Assembly (NCBI GenBank): GCA_963805295.1
Contig: CAWDTW010000052.1
Coordinates: 1-64,000 of the forward strand
DNA length: 64,000 nucleotides
Source of the DNA: Roseiarcus sp963805295
GTDB lineage: Bacteria > Pseudomonadota > Alphaproteobacteria > Rhizobiales > Beijerinckiaceae
Direction: 5' to 3'
Of the stretch, positions 1 to 7,314 are shown piece after piece. Each line of letters begins with the position of its first letter. The stretch's first letter is position 1. The notes under the pieces are model-generated. The model searched no databases, was not told the origin of the DNA, and saw nothing but the letters and a program-made list of their open reading frames with translations. The position numbers and the translations under genes are program-made.

Positions 1-1626
1 TTCGCGTCGCGTCCCGCGAGCGCGCGGGAACGGCGAGGAAGAGGCGGGTAGCGGAAAAATGCTCAAATATGCATGATCGCGGTAGGGACGCCCATTACTG
101 GGCGCCCCCGCACAGAACCGGACGGGCCCGATTAAGGCATCCGGCTCCCACCTTGGATATCTGACGGCAAAGCGTGCGCGCGGCCACGGATGGAGAATGC
201 GCGGCGTTGGCAGCCACCGGTCGAGGATCGAACGCATATTCCGCCAAGAGGTGCGATCCTTCTGGCTTCGGCGGCGAAGCGCCCGAATCCAGAGTTCGCC
301 CACAAGATGCTGGAAGCTGCTCAGGGCGGCGATGTTGGTGGGCACGGCGTGGTAGTTGTACCAGCCGACGACCACCCGTTTCAGCCAGCCTCCCTGTTCA
401 GGGATGGACGCGTGCCGATGCCGCCGGAGTTCCTCCTTGATCGCACGCAGCTTGGCGCGCATCCGGTCGCGCCGGGACTTTCGCCGAAGCAAAAAGCCGC
501 CGCGCCGAGTGCGCCCGCAGATATGCGTGAATCCGAGGAAGTTGAATGTCTCCGGTTTGCCCGCGCCGCGCCGCTTTCGGTTCGCCGCAGCGAAGCGGCC
601 GAACTCGATGAGACGCGTCTTGTCGGGATGCAGCGTCAGCGCGAACCGCGCCATGCGCTCTTTCATGTCCGTCCAGAACCGCTCGGCGTCGGCCTTGTGC
701 TCGAAGCCTGCGACAATGTCGTCGGCGTAGCGCACGAGGATGACCTGCCCCCGGGCGTGGCGTCGCCGCCATTGATGCGCCCAGAGGTCGAAGACGTGAT
801 GCAGGTAGATGTTGGCCAAGAGAGGCGAAATCACCGCACCTTGCGGGGTTCCGCCCTCCGTCGCCGTCACCTGTCCTTCGTCGCTCACCCCGGCCTTCAG
901 CCATTTGCGGATCAGTCGGATCACTCGCCGGTCGCCGATCCGGTGTTCGACGAAACGGATCAACCACTCGTGGTCGACCGCATCGAAGAACCCTTGGATG
1001 TCGGCGTCCAGCACCCAGCCCACCTTCGTGCTGTCGATCCCCACCCATAGGGCGTCCAGCGCATCGTGCTGGCCGCGCCCGGGCCGGAACCCATACGAGA
1101 ACCCGAGGAAATCCTCCTCGTAGATCGCGTTCAGCACCTCGGCCACCGCGCGCTGGACGATCTTGTCCTCCAGTGCGGCGATGCCGAGCGGGCGCAGCTT
1201 TCCATCCGGCTTCGGAATGAACCGTCGCCGCGAGGGTTGCGCCCGATATGCTCCGCTGTGAACCCTGCGATGCAAGTCTTCGAGGCGCGCCTCGAGTCCC
1301 TGCCCGTAGTCCTCCCAGGTCACGCCATCAACGCCCGGCGCGGCTTCCCGCTTCAACGCTTGGTAAGCCCATCCGAGCGCGTCGACGTCGACATGATGCA
1401 GGAGCGCGGTGAACCGCTCCTCCTTCTTCAGCCTCGCGGCTTGCCGTACGCGGTCCAGGCCGTGGGACGCGCCTTCCCGGCTCGGTGTCCGGAGCGTGCC
1501 GCCCTGTCCCGCGTTCTCCTTGGCCCCCGCCCTTGGCTCCACCGGCTCCTCGGCCGGTCGCCCGGCTTCGTTCGTCGGCTTCACGGCTACTATGGCGGGA
1601 CCTGACTTCTCACGCCCGTGCATCAT
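1..1626 (-). CDS. ltrA: Group II intron reverse transcriptase/maturase, frame open at the left edge
   Basis: This is the intron-encoded protein, which acts in splicing and retrohoming. It starts at a double ATG (1626/1623) with N-terminus MMHGREKSGPAIVAVKPTNE. The fingers/palm blocks are clear: EDFLGFSYGFRPGR, an RT3-type DADIQGFFDAVDHEW, GGTPQGAVISPLLAN and the catalytic VRYADD at 747-730. The maturase (X) region follows, with the end signature WLPTPRILHPWP. No stop interrupts the frame, so the enzyme looks intact. The frame reads through domain V and VI and stays open to base 1, whereas relatives usually stop in or just after domain V. The true C-terminus lies outside the window, or the extension is an oddity of this copy. 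Confidence 0.88.
   Translation of the reverse strand, partial: MMHGREKSGPAIVAVKPTNEAGRPAEEPVEPRAGAKENAGQGGTLRTPSREGASHGLDRVRQAARLKKEERFTALLHHVDVDALGWAYQALKREAAPGVDGVTWEDYGQGLEARLEDLHRRVHSGAYRAQPSRRRFIPKPDGKLRPLGIAALEDKIVQRAVAEVLNAIYEEDFLGFSYGFRPGRGQHDALDALWVGIDSTKVGWVLDADIQGFFDAVDHEWLIRFVEHRIGDRRVIRLIRKWLKAGVSDEGQVTATEGGTPQGAVISPLLANIYLHHVFDLWAHQWRRRHARGQVILVRYADDIVAGFEHKADAERFWTDMKERMARFALTLHPDKTRLIEFGRFAAANRKRRGAGKPETFNFLGFTHICGRTRRGGFLLRRKSRRDRMRAKLRAIKEELRRHRHASIPEQGGWLKRVVVGWYNYHAVPTNIAALSSFQHLVGELWIRALRRRSQKDRTSWRNMRSILDRWLPTPRILHPWPRARFAVRYPRWEPDALIGPVRFCAGAPSNGRPYRDHAYLSIFPLPASSSPFPRARGTRRE
76..147 (-). ncRNA. Group II intron domains V and VI
   Basis: Domain V (147-114) is exactly 34 nt and folds as GAGCCGGA paired with TCCGGTTC around an asymmetric internal region. 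It carries the catalytic metal-binding core of the ribozyme. Domain VI (113-83) is a GGGCGCCCA/TGGGCGTCCC hairpin that should present the branch-point A in the 3' strand near CTACC. Both also lie inside the open maturase frame. Confidence 0.8.
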
Positions 1627-1979
1627 CGGCTTCGGCTCGTCGCCTTCCCGATGCGGACCTTCGGCTCGCGCCGACGGCCAAGCGTGAGATCTCCCGGTTT
1701 CCGAACGAGGAGCTTGCGCACATGCCAGGGTCTGCGACCTCGCGGGACCGGCGATGCGCTCGCATTGGCGCGCACCTCCGTGTTGCCTTCCGCCGTGACA
1801 AAAGCGTCGGCGTCCCGATTGATAATTTCGCGGCTCGATGGCTGGCCTATGCATTCCCCTGCCGACGCTTCGCCTCCGGCCTCGCGACCGAAAACGCACG
1901 GCTCGGGGCCGGTGTGGTTCGCTACTCCTTCACCGCAGTGGACTTCCACCACCTACTCCCCGCCGGCCTCCCGGCGCAC
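76..1979 (-). mobile_element. Group II intron (about 1.9 kb)
   Basis: A group II intron lies on the minus strand. Its 5' end is set at 1979, where the minus strand reads GTGCGCC, matching the GUGYG start consensus. A 34-nt domain V lies at 147-114, with the paired arms GAGCCGGA and TCCGGTTC. A domain VI hairpin follows (113-83), and the intron ends in GAT at 76, fitting the usual RAY ending. Domains I-III should lie in 1979-1627, upstream of the maturase frame. The upstream flank is antisense to an MFS transporter fragment. The downstream flank does not continue that gene in frame, so the insertion site was rearranged or the target was already a fragment. The boundaries are inferred from consensus ends, not from an empty site. 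Confidence 0.85.
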
Positions 1980-1980
1980 T

Positions 1981-2364
1981 GTCACCGTAATGCCCGGAGT
2001 ATACGTGGCCGGCGCCTTGATTTTCCTTGCCATGGCGAGCCTAATGCTCGTGGTCGGCAATGGCATCGCGCTCGTCATGAAAAGCGCTCCCACCAGCCAT
2101 GCCGGGTCAGTCTCCTCGTTGCTGGGCGTCCTGCAATACGCCTTCGCTGGTGTCAGCGGCGCGGCTTTGGCGCTCGCGTATGACGCCACCCTTACCCCCT
2201 TCATTACGGCAATGCTGTTGTGTGCCGTCGGCGCGCTTATCGCCTTTGTCGTCGCAACGAGACTGACCGCAGAAACGGCCACGCCGTTCGTCACCAATGA
2301 AGAAAAGAATAAGAGAAACAAGGAGATAAGAGATGACACCCCCGGTGTCACCAAGGTGTCATAG
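1981..2364 (+). pseudogene. 3' fragment of an MFS (Bcr/CflA-like) drug-efflux transporter
   Basis: The frame from 1981 to the TAG at 2364 encodes about 127 residues with three to four hydrophobic segments (YVAGALIFLAMASLMLVV, VLQYAFAGVSGAALALAY, MLLCAVGALIAFVV) and the serine-rich GSVSSLLGVLQ turn. These match the C-terminal part of Bcr/CflA-type 12-TM efflux pumps. The N-terminal two thirds are missing: the group II intron abuts at 1979, and the other intron flank (1-75) does not encode transporter sequence in a compatible frame. The charged tail NEEKNKRNKEIRDD ends the protein. It is most likely a dead remnant; substrate unknown. Confidence 0.7.
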
Positions 2365-2476
2365 GGTGTCATTTTCGGGTGCGCGCCCGATCCTCTGGGG
2401 GAGGGCGCGCCATAAGCTTCATCTTGGAGTTAGCAGGCCTCGGCCTCAGCCGGGGTTTCTATTATTGGATCTACCA

Positions 2477-2611
2477 TTATCGATATTTGCAGTGGGCGTA
2501 GTTCCACTCAAATCCCGGCATCTCGGTCGCGAGGTTGCGCAGGATCCAGGCAAGTCCCAGAGGGCTCGGCTCGGTCAGGTCAGGGGCGAAGGACTTGTAA
2601 TCATGTTTCAT
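2477..2611 (-). CDS. Small hypothetical protein (44 aa)
   Basis: A 44-residue frame starts at ATG 2611 with a plausible ribosome site (AGAGGCTCCC) just upstream and ends at TAA 2479-2477. The product is MKHDYKSFAPDLTEPSPLGL followed by a Trp-rich stretch ending HCKYR. Codon use looks coding-like and the start is well placed, but I do not recognise a family. It sits between the MFS remnant and the IS5-like transposase, so it may be a survivor of the disrupted locus. No signal peptide or membrane segment is seen. Confidence 0.4.
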   Translation of the reverse strand: MKHDYKSFAPDLTEPSPLGLAWILRNLATEMPGFEWNYAHCKYR

Positions 2612-2680
2612 GGGAGCCTCTTGCAAAATTCATCGACGCGGCGAATTTTCCCTGTGTTCGCGGGGCGGAGGGGCCGGCGC

Positions 2681-3874
2681 TCAGGCCGGCGCGGGCCTGA
2701 GCTGCGTGACGCGGAGTATTTGATCGACCGCGAGTGCCACCACGCCGAACATGAGGTGGCATTTGACCTTGATCGCGCCGCGCACGCGCACGGACCGTGC
2801 GCCGAATTCATCCTTCAGTCGGGCGTTGACGCGTTCGGCCAGGGTGCGAAAATCAAAAATCACGTCGTCCGGATCGGGCATATGGATGAGTTTCATGCGC
2901 TCGACTTCTTTGGCCCATTCGGCCTTGGCTTCGTGCTGGGCGCGAAAGTTGCGATCGATGATCGGCGCATGGCCGAGCGCCTTGCTGTGGTCATGGATGG
3001 CGGCGGCGTCGTAGGCCGCATCCATTAGATCGTAGAGATAGGAGACGCGGGCGCCGGTCATGGTCATCAAGGGAATGGCGACCTGACTGTCGTGGACGGA
3101 AGCCGAGGTCAGTACGCAGGAGACCGGGATTTGGCCGCAGGCGACATCCAGATGCAGTTTGTAGCCGATCCAGGTTTCCTTGTAGCCCTTGCTGTTCTTC
3201 TTGGAGCCGACATCGCACGCGGTGGGCAGATCGGCGAGCATCTGATCGAGGTTCTGCGTGGTCTGCCGTTCGAGGCGCGTCGGCTCGGGTTTTGGCCGTT
3301 CCTCGTCCTTGCGCGGGCGTCCGCGCTTGCGCGTCGGCTGAGCGCCATCGGGCGGCGGCGGATCCCCCTTATTGTCGTTCGGCTCCGTCTTGACCGGCTT
3401 CTCGCGCGCCTCGATCTCGGTCGCGTCGCGCGCGATCACGCCGACGATGCGCCCGCCGAGCGAGCGCTCGATCAGCGCCGCGTGCATCTTGTCGGGCAGA
3501 TCGCCCTGCGCAAACTCCGCGAAGGCGCGGGAAAAGGTAGCTTCCGATGGCACTTGCGAGCGTCGTTCCCAACCGAGAATGCGACGCAGCGACCTGTCGA
3601 CATCGAGGCGCTCGATCAGAGCGGTGGTGGTAGGGCCGCCCAGCACCGCCTTGGCGACGAAAGCCCTGGCGAGGGCGCGGCGATCGTCAGGCGGGCGGCC
3701 GGCGCCTCGGGGCGGTTCGGGAACGAAGGCCTCGAGGCCGATCACGTCGAGGGTCGTGACGAGCCGCCCGAGCGCTTCGGTCATCGGGTCGACTTCCTCG
3801 CGAAGCCAAGGAAACAGATAGCCCTGGATGTGGTTCCAGCGCGCTTTCATAGCGTCGAGAGGATCGTCGGTCAT
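2681..3874 (-). CDS. IS5/IS1182-like DDE transposase
   Basis: This is a full-length transposase of 397 aa. The N-terminal region (residues about 25-135) resembles the InsH-type/DUF772 N-terminal domain, including PDDRRALARAFVAKAVLGG. A Lys/Arg/Pro-rich linker (about 165-205) follows, then an RNase-H-like DDE core. Candidate catalytic acids are Asp in VIARDATEIEAR, Asp in DLMDAAYDAAAI and Glu in LAERVNARLKDEFG. The frame is uninterrupted. I could not find matching terminal inverted repeats in the AT-rich right flank (3880-4000) or the left flank (2600-2680), so element boundaries are not given. The assignment to IS5 rather than another DDE_Tnp_1 family is moderate. Confidence 0.8.
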   Translation of the reverse strand: MTDDPLDAMKARWNHIQGYLFPWLREEVDPMTEALGRLVTTLDVIGLEAFVPEPPRGAGRPPDDRRALARAFVAKAVLGGPTTTALIERLDVDRSLRRILGWERRSQVPSEATFSRAFAEFAQGDLPDKMHAALIERSLGGRIVGVIARDATEIEAREKPVKTEPNDNKGDPPPPDGAQPTRKRGRPRKDEERPKPEPTRLERQTTQNLDQMLADLPTACDVGSKKNSKGYKETWIGYKLHLDVACGQIPVSCVLTSASVHDSQVAIPLMTMTGARVSYLYDLMDAAYDAAAIHDHSKALGHAPIIDRNFRAQHEAKAEWAKEVERMKLIHMPDPDDVIFDFRTLAERVNARLKDEFGARSVRVRGAIKVKCHLMFGVVALAVDQILRVTQLRPAPA

Positions 3875-4057
3875 TGCTGTTGCTAGGGATCAGGACGATA
3901 AAATCGACACTATATTGAAATCTTTCTCACAGTAAAGCGGAATATTTTAGAATATTGCCTTGACAACCGTTGGATGGAGTCTAAATATATTGCCTCGATT
4001 TGAGAGGGGTTATGAGAGGCGTTTCAAATAAATTTGCAACTGGCTCATGGGTCAACC
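3875..4057. other. AT-rich intergenic stretch with an AATATT palindrome
   Basis: This 180-bp stretch is much richer in A and T than its surroundings. It contains GGAATATTTTAGAATATTGCC, two AATATT palindromes with GG/CC ends. It lies upstream of the transposase and downstream of the His-rich gene. It may carry the transposase promoter or the IS end. No gene is seen. Confidence 0.4.
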
Positions 4058-4429
4058 TCACCCGGAGGAACAGACAAGCAGAGAGCCATGGGCGTCCTGA
4101 CAGAGGGGACCAACCTCACCCGGAGCGCCACTGTTCCCGGAGGAACAGACAAGCAGAGAGCCATGGGCGTCCTGACAGAGGGGACCAACCTCACCCGGAG
4201 CGCCACCGTTCCCGGAGTAACAGACAAGCAGAGAGCCATGGGCGTCCTGACAGAGGGGACCAACCTCACCCGGAGCGCCACCGTGATAGATGCCGCCTAC
4301 GGGGTGGAATCCTCCGCCAACCCAATGGTGAGTATGCACATGCCTGTGCACGTGTACGTGATAGGTCTCGGCGTCGGCCGCGAAGGTCAGGCCAACCGCA
4401 GCCACGACTGCTAAAGCGATTCTAATCAT
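4058..4429 (-). CDS. Secreted His-rich protein with three 25-residue repeats
   Basis: The start at 4429 is preceded by a strong ribosome site (AAGGGAGGATAG). The 123-aa product begins with a Sec signal peptide, MIRIALAVVAAVGLTFAADA, probably cut before ETYHVH. A histidine cluster (YHVHVHRHVHTHHW) and a Gly/His stretch (GGGFHPVGGIYHGG) follow. Then come three nearly identical 25-aa repeats of the type GAPGEVGPLCQDAHGSLLVC plus SSGNS, each with two cysteines. The His/Cys content suggests metal binding or a disulfide-rich envelope protein, but that is inference and no named family is recognised. A larger frame extends upstream to 4594, but the signal peptide and ribosome site favour 4429. Confidence 0.7.
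   Translation of the reverse strand: MIRIALAVVAAVGLTFAADAETYHVHVHRHVHTHHWVGGGFHPVGGIYHGGAPGEVGPLCQDAHGSLLVCYSGNGGAPGEVGPLCQDAHGSLLVCSSGNSGAPGEVGPLCQDAHGSLLVCSSG
4064..4288 (-). repeat. Three tandem 75-bp coding repeats
   Basis: Units start at 4064, 4139 and 4214 with exact 75-bp spacing. They differ at only a few positions (ggaggaacag versus ggagtaacag; ccactgtt versus ccaccgtt), and the third diverges after about 4281. A partial unit (gtcaacctcacccgga) sits just outside at 4051. The length is a multiple of three, so the array keeps the reading frame and adds 25-aa modules. The near-identity implies recent expansion. Confidence 0.9.
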
Positions 4430-4582
4430 TCTATCCTCCCTTACTTTTGTCCAGTATAGACGTGCCCTGCGACTTTTTTCTGGCCGCAAAACCGTCGCCC
4501 GTGCCGGATCGATGACAGGACAGTTGAATACCCCTAACCCTTGCAAATCGGAACGAGGCTCCGGGCGAACAGTGAGAATGCG

Positions 4583-4843
4583 ATGAGCACCCAAAAAGAC
4601 ATTATCGGCGCGATGAAGCAGCAGACTTCGGGGCCGTCCCGGCGCGCGCTGATCGCCAGCGGCGTTGCGACGGCTGGCCTCGCCCTAACCACGCCGGCGT
4701 TCGGCGCATGCATCTCTTACCCCCAAACGAGACGTCCGCGGTCGCGATTTTGCGATGACCGGTATACGTCAATTCCGGTCGATCGCCGACATTCCATCGC
4801 TCGCGACGAGTGTCGGCGTCGGGTCCTAGTGTTGTGTCTTTAA
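4583..4843 (+). CDS. Short protein with a twin-arginine signal, possibly truncated
   Basis: The start at 4583 gives 86 aa. The N-terminus MSTQKDIIGAMKQQTSGPSR carries SRRALIASG at residues 19-27 and a hydrophobic stretch ending TTPAFGA, a good Tat-type export signal with a cleavage site near residue 42. The remaining 44 residues are Arg-rich, have two Cys pairs (FCDD, DECRR) and match no family I know. The usual large cofactor-binding domain of Tat substrates is absent. The IS630 element begins only 80 bp downstream, so this may be the 5' stub of a larger gene. An alternative upstream start at 4541 looks worse. Confidence 0.4.
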   Translation: MSTQKDIIGAMKQQTSGPSRRALIASGVATAGLALTTPAFGACISYPQTRRPRSRFCDDRYTSIPVDRRHSIARDECRRRVLVLCL

Positions 4844-4921
4844 CGCTTCGACCCCACGCGGCGACCGGGAAGTCGTAGGTTTCAGAGTCCCGACAGGGCG
4901 CTTTGCGTTAGATTCACTACA

Positions 4922-6001
4922 CTAGTGTACCGACTTTAACGCTTGTCGCCCACGGGCGACTTTCTCAAGGATGTCGGCGGCTGGCGCGGTCCAGACGAAG
5001 GGCTTGGGTGCGGCATTGTGTTGCTCAAGGTAGGCTTCGATGGCGGCGTTGAGTTGGGCGACGCTGTGGAAGACGCCGCGTCGAATGGCGTCGTCGGTGA
5101 TCAGGCCGAAGAACCGTTCGACGAGATTGATCCAGGAGGCCGATGTCGGGGTGAAGTGAAGGTGAAAGCGGGGGTGGCGCTTGAGCCAGGCCCTGACCTT
5201 GGGGTGCTTGTGGGTCGCGTAGTTGTCGACGACCAGATGCAAATCGAGCAATTTCGCGGTGTTGCGGTCGATGGTGCGCAAAAAGCGCAGAAACTCCTGA
5301 TGGCGATGGCGGCGCATGCATTCGCCGATCACCTTGCCGGTGGCGACGTCGAGCGCGGCGAACAGGGTCGTCGTCCCATGGCGCTTGTAGTCGTGGGTCA
5401 TCGTGCCGGCGCGGCCCTTCTTCAGCGGCAGTCCCGGCTGGGTGCGGTCGAGCGCTTGGATCTGGCTCTTCTCGTCGACCGAAAGCACCAGCGCCTTGTC
5501 CGGCGGGTCGAGGTAAAGCCCGACAATATCCTGAACTTTCTCACAAAACTTGGGGTCGCTCGAGAGCTTGAAGCTGCGCGTCAGGTGCGGCTTGAGCCCA
5601 TGCGCCGCCCAGATGCGCTGCACGCTCGAATGGCTGAGACCGACCGCCTTGGCCATCTTGCGCAGAGACCAGTGCGTGCCGCCCGGCGGCTTCTCGTGCA
5701 GCGTCTTGTTGACGACCCGCTCGACCGTCGCGGCGTCCAAAGGCGGCTTGCGGCCAGGACGAGTGGCGTCGCGTTCGAGCCCCGCAGCGCCGCGCGCAAG
5801 ATAGCGCTCACGCCATCGATCGACGGTTCGTTTGGTCTTGCCGGTCGCCCGAACGGTCTCCCTCACGCCGGCCCCTTGCGCCCACATCAAGACGATCCGC
5901 GCCCGCCAAACCAGCTTCTGCGGCGTGTTTCGGCCCGCCACCCAGCCTTCCAGCCGCGCCCGATCCTCAGGAGACAACCAGATGCATGATTCGTTTTCCA
6001 T
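4922..6001 (-). CDS. IS630 family transposase
   Basis: This 359-aa transposase starts at ATG 6001. An N-terminal winged HTH pair (about residues 10-130) contains RETVRATGKTKRTVDRWRER and LSHSSVQRIWAAHGL. The DDE superfamily endonuclease domain follows: Asp in VLSVDEKSQIQALD, Asp in LHLVVDNYATHKHP and Glu in SWINLVERFFGLIT. All catalytic residues are present and the frame is intact, so the element may be active. The stop codon TAG is not inside the IS. It is formed by the flanking target TA (4924-4923) plus one host base, directly after the terminal VH codons encoded by the inverted repeat. Confidence 0.93.
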   Translation of the reverse strand: MENESCIWLSPEDRARLEGWVAGRNTPQKLVWRARIVLMWAQGAGVRETVRATGKTKRTVDRWRERYLARGAAGLERDATRPGRKPPLDAATVERVVNKTLHEKPPGGTHWSLRKMAKAVGLSHSSVQRIWAAHGLKPHLTRSFKLSSDPKFCEKVQDIVGLYLDPPDKALVLSVDEKSQIQALDRTQPGLPLKKGRAGTMTHDYKRHGTTTLFAALDVATGKVIGECMRRHRHQEFLRFLRTIDRNTAKLLDLHLVVDNYATHKHPKVRAWLKRHPRFHLHFTPTSASWINLVERFFGLITDDAIRRGVFHSVAQLNAAIEAYLEQHNAAPKPFVWTAPAADILEKVARGRQALKSVH

Positions 6002-6059
6002 CCCCCTCGACTCGCACGATCGCGCGCCGCTGGGAATCCTTCCGTTAGTTACGGTACAC
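4925..6059 (-). mobile_element. IS630-family insertion sequence, intact
   Basis: The 1135-bp element has imperfect inverted ends: GTGTACCGACTTTAACG inward from 4925 and GTGTACCGTAACTAACG inward from 6059. It is flanked by TA on both sides (4923-4924 and 6060-6061), the TA target duplication expected of IS630/Tc1-mariner elements. It carries one transposase gene spanning its whole length. Confidence 0.88.
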
Positions 6060-6090
6060 TAGAGCGGGAATTGAAACTGAGACATTACCG

Positions 6091-6285
6091 ATGTGCAGCC
6101 GCGCCACAAACGGCCCTTACATTTTGGAGGCTATGCGTAAAGGCGATACCGCGATGCAGCGTATGGCTAATATGGCTTTGGCAACAGAAGCCGCCGCAAA
6201 ACGCAACCTTTCTAACGATCTCCGGGAACGTTCCGCGAGGATCGCTGCTACGAGGGTAAAGCCAGTCGCTGCGCCAGAGGAGTGA
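6091..6285 (+). CDS. Small hypothetical protein (64 aa)
   Basis: The frame from 6091 encodes 64 aa beginning MCSRATNGPYILEAMRKGDT and rich in Ala, Met and Arg, ending KPVAAPEE. An internal start (MRKGDTAMQRMANMALATEA) is equally possible. It lies just right of the IS630 target site and could be the tail of a disrupted gene. No family, signal or membrane segment is recognised, and the ribosome site is weak. Confidence 0.3.
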   Translation: MCSRATNGPYILEAMRKGDTAMQRMANMALATEAAAKRNLSNDLRERSARIAATRVKPVAAPEE

Positions 6286-6374
6286 AAAAGGGAAGTCACT
6301 CGGCCGTGTGTCGGGTTCCTACTCCGCCGCCTCCGCCCGCGCGGCGGCCCATCAATGGTGAAGGCCAGCGGAGC

Positions 6375-6415
6375 TTCTGGATCGCCACAGCGCTTCGCGC
6401 CTCGCGATGACGACG
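6375..6415. repeat. Alphaproteobacterial palindromic intergenic repeat, copy 1
   Basis: The stretch TTCTGGATCGCCACAGCGCT followed by TCGCGCCTCGCGATGACG resembles the interspersed repeat of many Rhizobiales genomes (a variant of TGGATTGCTTCG...CTCGCAATGACGG). It lies directly downstream of the isomerase fragment. A second copy is near 51741. Confidence 0.55.
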
Positions 6416-6417
6416 CT

Positions 6418-6906
6418 TCACTCGAGATTGGTGTGGCGCGCGCGGATGGTCTCCGCCGTCTCATGAAAGCGCGGGCGAAGTTTCAGGATCGCGAGTTCGA
6501 AGGCGATCATCTGGGCGGTCTCGAACAGCGAGCCCATCGGCAGGACCGAAAGCTTGCCGCCCTGGTCGTCCGCCATCGTCTGCGCGGGGATGACGGTGAC
6601 GACGTCGACGTGCTGGGCGAGTTCCCCCTCGGGTTGCGCGGTGACGAGGGCGGTGCGGGCGCCCGCCTTGCGCGCAACGTCGACGAGCGTGCGCGCCGTC
6701 GGGAGGTCGCCCGGCCCGGCGGAGACGATGAAAAGATCACCCGGGCCAACTTCAGGCGTCCTCATGTCCCCCCAAACCGCCGCATTGCGGCCCATGTGGA
6801 AGAGCCGCATGGCGAAGCCGCGCGTCTGCAAGCCCTCGCGGCCGAGACCGAAGACGACGATGCGCTTCGCCCTGACGATCTCCTCGATGAGCCAGTCGAG
6901 CGCGTC
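6418..6906 (-). pseudogene. 5'-truncated SIS-domain isomerase (HxlB/6-phospho-3-hexuloisomerase-like)
   Basis: The readable frame gives a SIS sugar-phosphate-isomerase domain: RIVVFGLGREGLQTRGFAMR, then VGPGDLFIVSAGPGD, VTAQPEGELAQHVD, IPAQTMADDQGG and the family-typical end IRARHTNLE. This matches the HxlB family. About 40 N-terminal residues are missing. Upstream of LDWLIEEIV (about 6900) the frame becomes non-family Asp/Glu/Arg-rich sequence that is the antisense of a permease fragment, and no good ATG exists before the domain. A TTG at 6831 would start inside the domain. It is best read as a truncated gene joined to foreign sequence at about 6905. Confidence 0.7.
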
Positions 6907-7107
6907 CTCCGCGTCGGCTCGGTCGCCACGACGCTCGCCGGCGTCCTGCTGCTCGGCCTCATCTTCAACGTGCTCAATTTCGAGAACGGACTCGGCTGGA
7001 TCAGCCTCAGCGCCTATCGGCAGTCGGTGGTGCGCGGCGTCTTTCGGATGATCGTCGTCATGGCCGGCTCCGGCGCCGCGAGACGGGTGCTGCGAACGTC
7101 CCAGTGA
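6907..7107 (+). pseudogene. C-terminal remnant of a sugar ABC transporter permease
   Basis: The plus-strand frame from about 6913 encodes GSVATTLAGVLLLGLIFNVL, then NFENGLGWISLSAYRQSVVR and GVFRMIVVM. This is the usual ending of BPD_transp_2 (RbsC/AraH-like) sugar permeases, whose last helix follows the YWQSVVRG-type motif. The other 250 or so residues are absent, and the 5' end meets the truncated isomerase gene at about 6905. It resembles but is distinct from the intact permeases at 9883-11888, so it is probably left over from another transporter. Confidence 0.6.
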
Positions 7108-7179
7108 GCGGCCTTCGCGGCGCGCCCTCCGTCAGCCGCCGCCTTGCAGACGTTCGAACGACGGCGACGAGGCTCGGCG

Positions 7180-7208
7180 TTGACCGGTTGCCCATAAAAT
7201 ATTATTGT
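7180..7208 (+). promoter_or_regulatory. Candidate promoter of the sugar ABC operon
   Basis: TTGACC (7180-7185), a 17-bp spacer and TATTGT (7203-7208) resemble a sigma-70 promoter, about 105 bp before the ytfQ start. The AT-rich run overlaps TTGTATGATTTATT, which could be a half-site for the GntR/FCD regulator encoded downstream. Sequence resemblance only. Confidence 0.4.
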
Positions 7209-7314
7209 ATGATTTATTGGCGGTCGGTCCATCCGAGGCGGAATGCCGTTCGTTGCCAAATCGCGGATCGGACGGCCGACGCGCCAAGGATCCAAATCGA
7301 AGAGGGAGGAATTC

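Noticed and set aside
190..1050. Long plus-strand frame at the left end
   Set aside because: It is the antisense of the group II intron maturase, which has clear YADD and GGTPQG motifs.
3092..3886. 264-aa plus-strand frame opposite the IS5-like transposase
   Set aside because: Shadow of the transposase; no domain or start signal.
4064..4288. Three 75-bp repeats as a possible CRISPR or VNTR non-coding array
   Set aside because: The repeats are contiguous without spacers and encode repeating protein modules in frame behind a signal peptide and a good ribosome site.
4034..4414. Plus-strand frame through the same repeats
   Set aside because: It lacks signal peptide, family pattern and a good ribosome site; the minus-strand frame has all three.
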